Positions 12,723-24,260 of a stretch of 64,000 nt of DNA are shown here, in pieces. Every line of letters starts with the position of its first letter. Position 1 is the first letter of the stretch. The stretch is from Brienomyrus brachyistius (taxonomy: Eukaryota; Chordata; Actinopteri; Osteoglossiformes; Mormyridae), in NCBI RefSeq assembly GCF_023856365.1, contig NC_064544.1, positions 25,148,399-25,212,398 on the forward strand. Reading direction: 5' to 3'. The notes beneath the pieces were generated by a model. That model worked only from the letters and a program-made list of their open reading frames with translations, made no database searches and was not told where the DNA came from. The position numbers were made by a program, and so were the translations under genes.

Positions 12723-12770
12723 CCCGCGACCCAGTAGGATAAGCGGTTAAGAAAATGGATGGATGGATGG
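12723..12770 (+). mobile_element. 48-bp SINE 3' end with 13-bp TSD
   Basis: The piece is the last 48 bp of the fish SINE (gcgacccagtaggataagcg, then GGAT units). Flanks repeat atatattatagtg at 12710-12722 and 12771-12783, so it is an independent, extremely 5'-truncated insertion. Confidence 0.85.
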
Positions 12771-12879
12771 ATATATTATAGTGTTCTTGATTTTGTTCCT
12801 TGATTCAGCATTGTAAAGTTATTTCATTCATATAATTAAAGTAGCTCAGGAAAGTGGAAACTAGCTAGCTAGCAAGCTG

Positions 12880-13950
12880 TGCATAATGGCAGATGGTGCT
12901 AATATTGTTGACCTGCTTTCAGAAAAGTCTTCCTTACGAGGAGAGCCTCAGAATTAAACAGCAGGGCAGACCAACATCCAAGAATGATTTGGTGCAAAAA
13001 TCAGGGAAAAATAACAGGTCTTTTTAGCTCTCCTGGTACAGTATGACAGGTTAACTGGCTGACTGGAAGTGCTGTGACAAAGAAAATGAATTGTTGGCCA
13101 TGCCTCTTGATGAAACCTTCTCAGTGAATGGGATGTCTTGTTTGATCAAACGTGGGTTTGGGAGATCTGGGTAACTTTTACAGGGCATACAAAAGGTACG
13201 AAAACTGCAAAGAACATGTGAGTTCATGTCCAAGGTCAAGTTGTCTGGGCAGGGTTAGGGTTGAACATGCAATCAATGAAGGTCGTCACATTCAGGTGGC
13301 AAAACATAATGAAAAAAAATGCCTTCCTAAACCATGTGTGACTTCCTTGCTTGGCCATCAGGAGCTGGCATTCAGGGGGCATGAAGAGAGTAGTGAATCA
13401 GCAAATAAGGAGAATTACAGGGAATTCAACATTAGCTAAATATAATTCTGTCTTGTCCACACAATTTCAGTCATCAGCTGTGTTTTCTGGTATGTCCTAC
13501 TCAATCTAAAATGACTTTAACTCTGCTCTCGCAGCCACTGTTTCTGATAATATCAAAGGTGAAATTCAGACTGCTCCTTCTTTTGTATGGCAGCTGCTAG
13601 GTGGATGAAGCAACTGACATATTTTGCCATGCCCAACTGTCTGTCATTGTTAGATATGTGGATACTGCAGGTAAAATTCAGAAGCGCTTCATTGGATTTT
13701 TGGATGTATCGTGGTCGAGATGCTCAGTCTGCGTTTGAAGTTTTAAACGAGAACATGCAGGGCTACAGTTTTAGAGAAAACCTTGTGGCACAAACCTAAA
13801 ATGGGGCTGCTGTCTTTCAATCTCTCAATGGCCTACAGGCCAAAGTTAGAGTAATAGCCCCTAGTGCAATGTTTGTGCATTCCTATGCACACAGACTGAA
13901 CCAGGGTGCTAAACCAGTGTTGTTCCAGGGTGCTAAATGCTTGTGTTACA
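12880..13950 (+). pseudogene. hAT-family (ZMYM1-like/DUF4371) transposase pseudogene
   Basis: Several plus-strand frames read as one decayed protein. The most telling part is 13152-13439: GRVRVEHAINEGR, then LLGHQELAFRGHEES.ESANKENYREF, matching the block before the catalytic core in ZMYM1-like hAT transposases. Later pieces (13440-13940) keep traces of the DE(T/S)-type core and the block with an HxYAHRLN-like phrase, here damaged. A possible start is MADGANIVDLLSEKS at about 12885. Stops and frameshifts break it throughout; the C-terminal dimerisation domain is not seen. No terminal repeats were located. Confidence 0.6.
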
Positions 13951-14887
13951 CTGTAGAAATGATGGGTCAACACCTCTCCCGTGCAACAAATTAATTTTTT
14001 TCCTGCAAAAACATAGAAATAATCTGTACACTGCCTCATCACACACTGACTATACTTCTTCTACAGTGTCGTACAGTAATCAGAACACAATACACTTGTA
14101 CAGCAAAAACAGAATATCACAATAGTCTTGAAACAGTTTCTCTTAAGAGCAATGAAATTACTGTCTCTATATTTATACAGTTTTATCCATATACATCACT
14201 CCTATGAATTGACAAAACCATAAAAATGCATTTTACTCTATGAATCAATACTTTAACAAGCTCTGATTACAGTTATTATAGTGCTTTTAGTTACTGTTTT
14301 TAATCACTGGTTTAAACTCGTATGAACTTCACTTATGAACTGTATTTATTAAACTAAACCCATTTTAAATCAATGCCTCTTACTAATTTCCTATCTTATT
14401 TATCCTTAAGGACATGAACATAACTAATGTGACAATTTCTCTGTCTACCAAGAGAATACATAGTTGAGTTTTAACTCACAAAAATCTAAAAACTTTTCTC
14501 CGGTTCATTACCACGAGTGTTATAAACCGCAAGTGCACCATTTGGGCTACATCACTTGACGAGTCACTTTTACAAACTCCACAAATTTGCGAATTGATTG
14601 TTTAGCTCGATATCCGTTACATTCTAAGGCACTTATCTATTACTATGGTTGTCTATTATTTATAGATTATTTACCACCCAGCTTACCTGCAAAAACAGAG
14701 AAATAATAGGAGTGTATTCAGTGTGTGATCTGTACACTGCCTCATCATGTACTGACTAGACATTTTCTACTGCAGCATCATGTACTGACCTGTAAGGTGC
14801 CCCCTCTGCTAGTGAAACATATATTTCACCATATTATGGCAAAATAGACATTAGCTAAAGCTTAAAATGACTAAGTATAGACACTTC
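13951..14887. other. Gene-free stretch with a local direct repeat
   Basis: AT-rich with no supported frame. A 60-80 bp sequence beginning ctgcaaaaaca(t/g)agaaataa and containing ctgtacactgcctcatca occurs at about 14003-14064 and again at about 14690-14776, in the same orientation. Confidence 0.5.
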
Positions 14888-15147
14888 TGTCATGACCTGC
14901 GCGTCCAGTTCTCGTGTGTACCACACCCCCTCATTACCCACGTGTGCTTCCCCGATTGTGCCCAGCTGTTTCCTGTGATTTCAGCTTGTTTTGTGTTGCT
15001 CTGTTGCCCAGTTCCGTCATTGATGTTTTGTACTGCGTTGCTCCGTGTCTTCCCCGTTCCCTTTAATAAACCCCCGTGTCTGGATTCTCGCCTGTCATCC
15101 TCGTTCTTGCTCGCTGCCTGCCTGCCCGACGGACAGCCATCATAACA
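14888..15147 (+). mobile_element. Solo LTR, relative of the 58 kb element
   Basis: The 260-bp unit starts TGTCATGACC and ends CATAACA, with a 5-bp duplication acttc at 14883-14887 and 15148-15152. It shares with the LTRs at 58345 and 60404 the order: cgtcc...cgtgtg, caccccct, acccacgtgtg, cccagctg, a 'cattgatgtt' motif and an AATAAA-type signal (15065). No internal region remains, as after LTR-LTR recombination. Confidence 0.8.
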
Positions 15148-15295
15148 ACTTCAGTCTCCTACTCAATGGAATTTTACATCACAAATAGTGAGCACTGTGG
15201 CAAACAATTATAATGCCCTCCTGTGGACTTTTGACAAGATTACCCAGGTTGAGAGCATGGATGATGACACATTATATGCTGCCAATGGGCCAAGA

Positions 15296-15508
15296 TCAGT
15301 GACACCCATGAAATACCTGTACTTTATATTGCTGCTCCCTAGATGGAGTACCTTACATTTATCGACGTTAAATTTCATCTGCCAGGTATCGGCCCAGTCA
15401 CTAATTAAATCAAGATCCCGCTGTAGCTGCTACACCACCCACCTTGGTGTCATCTGCAAATTTCACCAGTTTACTGTATATATTGGTATCCATATCATTT
15501 ATGTAAAT
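15296..15508 (-). mobile_element. CR1 LINE ORF2 fragment
   Basis: The stretch is nearly identical, in the same strand sense, to 31125-31360 of the CR1 copy on the minus strand, and includes the complement of the FADD catalytic region of the RT. A short internal piece (about 25 bp) is missing relative to the longer copy. Confidence 0.85.
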
Positions 15509-15883
15509 TACCTGCCTCACCCTTCCCCACTTCCTGCCTGTCCATCTGCCGTGGACGTCACGGAGATAATTTTTTCTACTCCTTGTTATCTGTGTATTTA
15601 CGTACTTGCCTTTGTTCTGTTCCTCCATCAGTCGTTGTAGTTGTGGTTATTTTCTAGTCTTGCTCCCTGTTTATATTCTGCTCCCTAATTGCATTACTTT
15701 TCATTAGTTCTTATTTTTTTGTTTTGTTATTGACCCATCATATTTCTTTTTGTGTTCTGTTTTATCAATAAACCCTGATTTGTTGGAGCTGCTCCGTGGA
15801 TAATTTCTCTTTCCCCTCCTTTGTCATGCTCCAACGTATTAGTTGTATGTAGGATACTGATCAGTGGCAGATGCCTAGCAATA
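15509..15883. other. T-rich stretch, possible LTR fragment
   Basis: No frame. It contains an AATAAA at about 15766 after a T-rich stretch. I could not find paired ends or a duplication. Confidence 0.3.
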
Positions 15884-16493
15884 AAGTCATGTGAAAAAAT
15901 TAGGACACCCCATTAAATAGTTAGATCTTTATTAATAAATATCAGCATATCAGTATTAAATCTTCTTTCAAATAATATCTGTAGATATAGCTGTTGTAAA
16001 TGCATCATTTATGGAAAAACAAGAAACAAACTTACTAATTTATGAAAAGAAATTAACTAAGAGGCTAATTTCCACTGAGGAAAAAGTTACAGGTGTGGCA
16101 TGGTGGAGCAGTGGTTAGCACTGTTGCCTCACATCTGAGGGACCCGGGTTTGAGTCTCCTCCTGGTCACACATGTGTGGAGTTTGCATGTTCTCCCCATG
16201 TCATCGTGGGGTTTCCTCCAGGTACTCCGTTTTCCCGTCACAGTCAAAAAACATGCTGAGGCTAACTGGACTTGCTAAATTGCCCATAGGAGTGAATGGT
16301 GTGTGAGTGTGCCCTGCGATGGGCTGGCCCCCCATCCTGGGTTGTTCCCTGCCTCGTGCCCATTGTTTCCGGGATAGGCTCCAGACCCCCCGCGACCCAG
16401 TAGGATAAGTGGTTTGGAAGATGGATGGATGGTATTTCCTAATGAAGAGTTAAATATTTAAATCTTCATAATTTTTTTCACATGATTGTACAT
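15884..16493. mobile_element. Tc1/mariner-type MITE hosting a SINE
   Basis: The ends are inverted: gtcatgtgaaaaaattagg at 15886 and its near complement (aattttttttcacatgatt) at about 16470-16489. Terminal motifs of this kind mark short non-autonomous mariner-type elements in fish. The SINE at 16094-16432 was inserted later. Confidence 0.6.
16094..16432 (+). mobile_element. tRNA-derived SINE with GGAT tail
   Basis: Full-length copy: head ggcatggtggagcagtggtt, B-box-like gggtttgagtctcc near 16145, central body with cacagtcaaaaaacatgctg, and tail cgcgacccagtaggataag followed by GGAT units. The head resembles a tRNA gene with polymerase III promoter boxes. It is the reference copy for the other SINE pieces in the window. 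Confidence 0.9.
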
Positions 16494-16592
16494 AGTGCTA
16501 CTGCATTATGTTTTTTAGTTTTGCATGGGTATTCACTGTTGAGGACATTAGTAACTTACCAGATCTTATTACTGATCCAGCATCGTCTATAA

Positions 16593-16595
<3 letters not shown>

Positions 16596-16624
<29 letters not shown>
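16596..16624. repeat. (TA)n microsatellite inside CR1 ORF2
   Basis: About 14 TA units inside the coding frame, read as alternating Ile-Tyr. The same repeat lies at the same ORF2 site in the minus-strand copy (32013-32024) but is shorter. Confidence 0.9.
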
Positions 16625-16625
<1 letters not shown>

Positions 16626-18036
16626 CTGAAGCTGATGTTTTGCAAAGCCTAGCTAAGCTCAAAATAAATAAATCACAGGGCCCTGATGGCATCTTACCTA
16701 TAGTGTTAAAAGAGATGAGGGATATTATTTGCCGACCCTTAACTTTACTGTTTCAAAAATCCTTATCTGAAGGTGTGGTACCTTCTGATTGGAAGCACGC
16801 CTTCATAACGCCCATTTTCAAAAAAGGGGATAGAAGTAATTTGTCTAACTATAGGCCAATCAGTCTAACTTGTATAACTGGTAAAGTTATGGAGGCTATA
16901 ATCAAAGAGAAAATGGTAGATTACCTGGACTCCAATAACATTTTGCGGGATAGCCAGCATGGATTTAGGAGAGGTAGATCCTGTTTAACGAATCTGTTGG
17001 AGTTTTTTGAGGCAGCCACTCAGGAAGTTGATGATAAGAAGGCCTATGATGTCATCTACTTAGATTTCCAAAAGGCTTTTGATGTCCCCCACAAGGCTCC
17101 TACTTAAACTCAATGCGACAGGTATTTTAGGTACCGTAGCGACCTGGATTGATAACTGGTTAACAGATAGTAAACAGCGAGTAGTTATAAGAGGCACAAT
17201 GTCACAGTGGGCTTGCGTTCATAGTGGGGTACCGTAGGGTTCGATTTTAGGATCACTATTGTTCCTAATTTACATAAATGATATGGATACCAATATATAC
17301 AGTAAACTGGTGAAATTTGCAGATGACACCAAGGTGGGTGGTGTAGCAGATACTGAATTAGCGGCTCAGCAGCTACAGCGGGATCTTGATTTAATTAGTG
17401 ACTGGGCCGATACCTGGCAGATTAAATTTAACGTCGATAAATGTAAGGTACTCCATCTAGGAAGCAGAAATATAAAGTACAGGTATTTCATGGGTGTCAC
17501 TGAAATAAAGGTAGCTGATCATGAGAAAGACCTTGGTGTGTATGTTGATGCTTCCATGTCCCATTCTCGCCAGTGTGGGGAAGCAATAAAAAAGGCCAAT
17601 AGGATGTTGGGGTATATCTCCAGGTGTGTGGAGTTTAAGTCAAGGGAGGTAATGCTAAGGTTATACAATTCCTTGGTGAGACCTCACCTAGAATATTGTG
17701 TGCAGGTTTGGTCACCATATCTTAAAAAGGACATTGTGGCCTTAGAAAAGGTGCAGCATAGGGCCACAAAAATGATTCCTGGTCTTAGAGGAATGTCATA
17801 CGAGGAACGGTTACTTGAGCTAAATCTGTTCAGTCTCAAGCAAAGGAGACTGAGGGGGGACATGATCCAGGTATATAAGATTCTAACAGGTTTGGATGCT
17901 GTTCAACCAAATAGTTACTTCAGCATTAGTTCAAATACATGAACTCGTGGCCATAGGTGGAAATTAGCGGGAGAACATTTCAAGCTGGATTTAAGGAAGC
18001 ACTTCTTTACACAGCGTGTAGTCAGAGTATGGAATA

Positions 18037-19884
18037 GGGTCAGTCCATGCCAAATCAACCAATATCCAGAAAAGTTCCATGGGCATCATTCCTGATTTTG
18101 ATGAAAACTTGATATTTTGATCCTTATAGAGAACACTGAAAATTCCCCAGGTTTTATTGAAAAATTCTGAAGCAGTCCAAAGTTATGGCCCTTTCAAATT
18201 TGGGTGCCACGCCCCCTTTTTTGCACTCGCGAATCGCGCATGTCATTTGTAAGGGTTTTCAGGAGACCATATCTTCGTTTCTAAGCATGCTAGAGAGCTG
18301 AAAATTGCTCTCCTGGCCTACTGTTCCCTGCTCTTTTAGAATCTGGTATTAAAATTAAGCTCAGGGGAAGCACTTCAAAGTTATGGACCTGCAAAAATCA
18401 GTTTTTGGTTCACTTTTTTCGGATTTTGACCCCAAGCTGTGGGGTCACCACCACACCTACATCCAATATTCTTCTATATTTTTGTTCTTTGAGGAAGACA
18501 CTGTAAGCAGATGCAAATTCATTCTAAATAACCATTTATTCTTTGATATATTGCCATCTGAAAATGGTCACAGGTGAGAAATCCCCCCACAGGACCCCCT
18601 ACTTCGGGGGCGTGGTTGACTGTGTAGATAGCTAGTGATGGGAATGAAACTTATACAGTTGAAAGAAGCATAACTGAACTATAAATGCTGAAAATATAAC
18701 TATCTCAACTCAACTCCTTCAATATAAACTCCCAGGGTCAAATATGACATTTTCAAGTCTTACGTTCAGCTGCCAAGAGGTCATTTTTGAGAAAATGGTG
18801 TGTTGCACTGAGAACAGAGACTGCATGTAGCATCTCTGTGATGATTGCCCTGGGAATGATGCTTTAGACATGTATCTCACAAATTTGTTCAAGGATTCAG
18901 AATATGATTTGGATGATGAAATATCGTTTCAACAATGGGGACAAACATCGCACTGTTAGTTATAAATAGTTACCTTGACAATGTTTGTCCAAGAATTCAT
19001 TGATAAAACATGTGATGCTTTTGATAATCTAAGAGAGCACCATTTCATTTCCAAAGCTCAGGCAAAATATCTTCGTGAAACAAAAGAAAATTTGTCTGCA
19101 GGTGAAGCTGTCATTCTTCTTGACTTTGCTGAGAATTATAGTTTTATCGTGCAGGATGCAGTGCAGTGTACGACTTGAAAATGTCATATTTGACCCTGGG
19201 AGTTTATATTGAAGGAGTTGAGTTGAGATAGTTATATTTTCAGCATTTATAGTTCAGTTATGCTTCTTTCAACTGTATAAGTTTCATTCCCATCACTAAC
19301 TATCTACACAGTCAACCACGCCCCTGAAGTAGGGGGTCCTGTGAGGGGATTTCTCACCTGTGACCATTTTCAGATGGCAATATATCAAAGAATAAATGGT
19401 TATTTAGAATGAATTTGCATCTGCTTACAGCGTCTTCCTCAAAGAACAAAAATATAGAAGAATATTGGATGTAGGTGTGGTGGTGACCCCACAGCTTGGG
19501 GTCAAAATCCGAAAAAAGTGAACCAAAAACTGATTTTTGCAGGTCCATAACTTTGAAGTGCTTCCCCTGAGCTTAATTTTAATATCAGATTCTAAAAGAG
19601 CAGGGAACAGTAGGCCAGGAGAGCAATTTTCAGCTCTCTAGCATGCTTAGAAACGAAGATATGGTCTCCTGAAAACTCTTACAAATGACATGCGCGATTC
19701 GCGAGTGCAAAAAAGGGGTGTGGCACCCAAATTTGAAAGGGCCATAACTTTGGACTGCTTCAGAATTTTTCAATAAAACTTGGGGAATTTTCAGTGTTCT
19801 CTATAAGGATCAAAATATCAAGTTTTCATCAAAATCAGGAATGATGCCCATGGAGCCCCTGGTTGATTTGGCATGGACTGACCC
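18037..19884. mobile_element. DNA transposon with about 720-bp inverted arms, nested in CR1
   Basis: The left arm (18037-18760) and right arm (19171-19884) are near-identical inverted copies; a 64-codon frame at 18383-18577 recurs on the other strand at 19354-19548 with a single Thr/Ala difference. The ends read GGGTCAGTCCATGCC and its complement. The CR1 target sequence ggaatagcc, seen intact in the other CR1 copies, is split with aata on both sides (18033-18036, 19885-19888), giving a 4-bp duplication. Between the arms lies a 410-bp core with a transposase fragment. A 4-bp duplication and a G-rich terminus would fit a Sola2-like element, but that is an inference. It is non-autonomous. Confidence 0.8.
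18781..19173 (+). pseudogene. Transposase fragment between the inverted arms
   Basis: Plus-strand reading with a stop gives a Cys-rich block (CTENRDCM, then CDDCPGNDAL) at 18810-18865 and, in the frame 18975-19178, SKAQAKYLRETKENLS then VILLDFAENYSFIVQDAVQ. The last phrase, with its Asp in a hydrophobic strand, looks like the first catalytic block of a DDE-type transposase. I have seen this phrase in uncharacterised fish transposon proteins. Everything downstream of it is replaced by the right arm, so no active enzyme can be made. Confidence 0.55.
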
Positions 19885-20054
19885 AATAGCCTTCTTGATA
19901 ATGTAGTGCAAGCTGAATCCTTGGGTTCCTTTAAATCAGAGCTAGATAAGATTTTAACGACTCTGAGCTATTAGTTTAGTTCTCCCCAAGCGAGCTTGAT
20001 GGGCCAAATGGCCTCCTCTCGTTTGTATAGTTCTTATGTTCTTATGTTCTTATG

Positions 20055-20945
20055 AACGTAACATTTATCTGAAGTTAGTACCAGCTAGGTACACAGCTTC
20101 TGTGTAGCCAGTGAATTCAGCATCAGTATCAGTAAGTAAATTGTGGAGGATGGGGCCCTGTTTCAGACAGCATCACCCACGCCAGACTAGAGTGTTAAAA
20201 TTTGATATGAAAACATGGGGAGAGAACAGCTACATCACAGACAAATACACCGAGAGGGACAGCATAGTACATTTTTGATAATAGAACAGATCACTCTATT
20301 GATCCAACATACTGCCCTCCATTCCCTCTGTATTTCTGTATCTCTGAGTTTCTCTCTCTCACTCTCCCCCAGCCCGTGTATGTCTCTTTTTCTGCCTGTA
20401 TTTATGCAAGGAGATTTCAATGTTTTTTCTTTTTTGTTGAAGAGGACTAATGGAGTAATATTTTGCCTGTCTCAGCAAGGTGTAATTGTTCTACTGTTTC
20501 AGTGTAGTGCTGGGTCCTGGTGTCACCCTACACCATAAAAGCCAGCTTGTGGCACGCCAGCCATCGCGTAGCAGCAGCAACATTAATTATGGATGCTGGA
20601 GCAGGCTCCTGCTGCAAAACTTGAGAGTGCTATCACTGCAGAGTAAGTCTGCCATCTGCTGATGTGTGAGAGCAATATAACCCCATTGACTCAGATTCAC
20701 AAAATGCACATTTCCACATTCATAGACATTCACACAGTGCCACACAGAAGCACATTAAAAAGTGACATTGATAGCAAACATATTCTAACTTAAATATGCA
20801 GCATACATTCACAAATATAGAGATACACTTGGGTGCCAAAAAAGAATATTGTAAAATTCACAAAGTGCATAAGCTCATATGCTGATTAATGAATGTATAA
20901 ATATTGATGTGTTGATATATAGATGCAGGCATATTTAAAAAACTT
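20055..20945. other. Stretch without a recognised gene
   Basis: No supported frame. There is a CT/TC-rich run at 20345-20370. Nothing else stands out. Confidence 0.4.
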
Positions 20946-20948
20946 TAT

Positions 20949-21790
20949 ACTACGGGACCGTTGAATGCTTGAATCTGATTGGCTGACGAACGTTCTGAGG
21001 TGTGCAATTATTTTCAGATAACCGCACGGCGAACGTAGTTCCAGGCAGCTCTCTTGACCGCATTACAGTTCCATATCACTTCGCATAGTTAACTGTAATA
21101 ACGGGAATTATCATACAGTACCTATACAGCACACAGGACTAACAAAAACAACAACATGACAGACGATTTTCCGAAAGTAAATTTTAATATTTACGGTGAA
21201 TATGAAACTTTCAACAACTGGGCTGCAGCAGTATTAGTTAGCCTAGTGCACCAACTTAAAGGCTACACATGACATTTCTCACTAGCGAGGTAATAACAGC
21301 GCTGCATCTTAAAGCAGACTTACAGTTTAGAGACGGTGCTTCAGAACACTGTTGAGGGACACACAGAGGTAGCCTAATTCATACAAGCTCTCTCTCTCTC
21401 TCTCTCTGTTTCTCTTTCTCTGTGTCTCTGTCTCTCTCGCTCTCTTTCTAATAACTTCATTATTAACTGCATTAGTCTGCTATCAACGGCTCAAGCCTCC
21501 ATTGCCAGCTTTAAAATGACGTTTTGGAACTAGCAAAAGAGTCGTTGGATGAGATGCGGAAGAAATAATCCTACTCACAATAGCGATTTAAGAAGAAAAA
21601 CCGGACGAATCCCTTGAAATATATCATCTGATCGATGTCTTGAGGTGTGGCAACCGTAGTATAAGCGGAATAATTGACTCCGGACCGTTGAATTATTCGA
21701 AAATAATGCACACTCCGCTTCGCGTCGTGGCCGCATTACCACCTCGGGTGTGCATTATTTTCTAATAATTCAACGGCCCGTCGTCAATTA
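20949..21790. mobile_element. Non-autonomous DNA transposon with hairpin end
   Basis: The left end (actacgggaccgttgaatg) and the complement of the right end (gacgacgggccgttgaat) match over about 18 bp. The interior has no transposase frame. The right end contains a long hairpin (see separate entry). Confidence 0.5.
21388..21446. repeat. (CT)n simple repeat
   Basis: Interrupted CT/TCTG run. Confidence 0.8.
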
Positions 21791-21797
21791 TTCCTTA
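21662..21797. repeat. Imperfect palindrome (about 50-bp arms, 34-bp loop)
   Basis: The left arm 21662-21713 and right arm 21748-21797 pair over about 50 bp; the best core is ccgttgaattattcgaaaat against attttctaataattcaacgg. Confidence 0.8.
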
Positions 21798-21865
21798 CAT
21801 AATGTATTTCCAGGTATCTTTTTCTGTGTTTCCATATATCTAGAAATGGCCATATATACACAGAA

Positions 21866-21868
<3 letters not shown>

Positions 21869-21909
<41 letters not shown>
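21869..21909. repeat. (TG)n microsatellite
   Basis: About 20 TG units. Confidence 0.95.
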
Positions 21910-21913
<4 letters not shown>

Positions 21914-24030
21914 AATAAAAAGCAACAAGGACCATCAATGAGCACTGGATTCTGTCATGCGTTCATAAACATGGTTTGCATGGATTTAATAAGAAACAGG
22001 AATTTCAAGGAAGTGCATGTTTTATTCATCCAGGCCGCTCAAAAAACCTGCTCAAATCAAACTGAGCAGTCTTTGTTTGAAAGATCAAATCCACTGTTTG
22101 ACATATATAAAATTGATTGAATTTATTTGACAGAATAAAAATTCCCTTGTGAATATATTGAGGCTATCCTGATGTAATATTGTCAGGAGATTTGATGGAA
22201 GAATAGTGAGAAAGAACTGAATTGAAGAGGTACACAGTTTCTCATAAAGCAGGGCAAAGGTGCAGCCTTTTTTCAGAAACATCTGGGAATCTTTATTGCC
22301 AGCAACATATATGTGTGATATTTATAGCAGACTCTGTGGTCCATCTCTCATAAAAATATGATTGGGGGGACTTGATATTAAATTGTAATGGGCCTGCTTG
22401 ATATGAGGAAAGATAATGACGAAAGGCACATTGTGGGGCTTAATGCTGCTGAGCCCCTCATATATCCTTCAGACCAAAGAAAAACTGCATTCTGCTGAAA
22501 ATGATTTATCTTTTTGTATTTTTTCAGTTTGCCTAAATTTGTCCAGTTTGGGCAGTTGCTGTGTAGCCGCCTCAACTACACAGTGAGGTGTAGGCATACC
22601 GGTGGATTAATTAGCTCTCCCTGAAATTACATTGATCATAATGGAATGCTAATGATCATCACAGCTCCGTCCATGCTGCATTCTCCTTTTATTAACTGCA
22701 GAAAGCCGTCAAAGGATGTTAGAAAATGTTTTGGAATATGTCCACTCTCAACAAACACAAACATCCGCTTAAAATAATCAGCTTATACGTTTCTTGATCG
22801 CATTCTACCAATTGACGCCCTCAAGCGCGACTCGCAATTGATATGCCAATAAGTAATACCTAAGTAATAGCTCTCTATTTATTAAACTAAAAGGAATTTG
22901 TGAATGACTTTAATGCATTTATATAGCCAATACTTGTGCCTATAATGGTCTGTGTTCCAAAGTATGCTGGCATACTTAAATGTGCATATTAACATAAACA
23001 TAAATGTCCATATTAATTATCCAATTTTCAAAACGTTTGCATTTTACCATTGTAAATTGTTGCTTCTGTAAAATACTGGCATGTCATGATGTGATTGCAG
23101 TGATTAGTTGCTGCATGAAACAAAAATCCACGGGTCATAGGTTATTAAGTTAGTAATCATTTGAACAGACACACACACACACACGTGTGAGTATATGATC
23201 CTTGCACCATCTGTTGAAAGAGAAGAGAATGGCAGCTTGGGAAGGCAGGAAACAGCATGGCCGAATGCGCAGCTATCCGCAATTTCGCAAAAGTATGAGC
23301 AAAATATTGCTTTAAACCAGGGACGTCAGAAGCATTTTGAATGTGGGGGGGGACACACTGGCATAAAACTAATATTTTATGTTAATTGTGGGGGGGGGGT
23401 CCAAACGAATATTTATGAAATGTGAGGGGGATGTGTCCCCCTCAGATTTAATGGCGGAGACACCTATGCCTTAAACTATCTTGTACCAGTGCAATTTTGA
23501 AAATTTAAGGGTGCTGGGCGATACAACGCACAGAAGTCATGTTGGGTCCTGGAATTAGATTGAGTGCAAAGTTTTTTTTGTTTTTTTTTGCAGTCCAACA
23601 CTTCGCCCTTCTTGTGTTAAAGAGATCAGCAGCAGGAATCAGTGCTTCGTCAGAATTAAGTGCTATTCCATGTCTCAAATCCTCCATATGATTGTGAACA
23701 TCCTCTAAATGCATACATGAAAAGGTCATGAGTGATACAAATTTCATTGCACATACATATGCCAGTTAATTAAAATTATGTGATAGAGTATTCTAATGTT
23801 TTTATGTATAGTTTTCCTTTGTGCCTTTTTGGCTTGATTCTAGTACCAAGAATTTAAACCTAAACTTATTCTGTTATAAATAATGCTACTCAGTTAGATC
23901 TGCACAGAAGAATCTCAAGACACACAAACCAGTAGCTATTTTCAAAAAATGAACTGTCTGACTTTACATTGGGTATTTTCTGCTGTTAATTTCAAATGAA
24001 AACATTTTCCTATGTAAGTTATGATTAAAA
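21910..24030. other. Long stretch without a recognised gene
   Basis: Only short frames. It contains an AC run (23168-23184) and two G-runs (23345-23353, 23390-23399) flanking a region with 'ggggacacactgg' and 'tgtgtccccctcag', which suggests the remains of an inverted-repeat element. Confidence 0.4.
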
Positions 24031-24035
24031 CATTT

Positions 24036-24260
24036 ATTCACTGGGCAGCATGACAGGTCAGTGGGTAGTGCTGTTACCTCATGGCTGGCAATTAGAATTC
24101 TGCCTCTGCCCTGGTACGTAGAGTTTAGAGGTTGTGTGTGTTTCCTATGTCCTATGAGTGTGTCTGTGCACTGTGATGGACAGTATCCTATGCCCCAGGT
24201 CTGTCCCTGGATGTGCTGGCGCCTTAGGCGATGGCGTATGTCACTTATCGGACGGGCCGA
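24036..24260 (+). mobile_element. Old, diverged SINE-like copy
   Basis: The head gcagcatgacaggtcagtgg, gtagtgctgttacctcatgg and the later 'ctgtgatggacagtatcc' follow the order of the SINE at 16094, with many changes. The GGAT tail is lost. Confidence 0.5.

Larger units (their letters stand above)
16517..20054 (+). mobile_element. CR1-type LINE, 5'-truncated, ORF2 reverse transcriptase, interrupted
   Basis: The copy starts within ORF2 and ends with the CR1-style 8-bp tail repeat ttcttatg (20030-20054). RT blocks are visible: KSQGPDGILP, PIFKKGDRSNLSNYRPISLT (16815-16870), then YLDFQKAFD (17055-17085), and KFADDTKVGG (17315-17345) with the catalytic FADD. The frame is broken near 17090 and a stop occurs near 17236. 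The last ORF2 section runs 17259-17942. A 1.85 kb inverted-arm element sits at 18037-19884, near the 3' end. The sequence matches the minus-strand copy at 30434-35355 very closely, so both are young relative to the other LINEs here. Confidence 0.9.
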
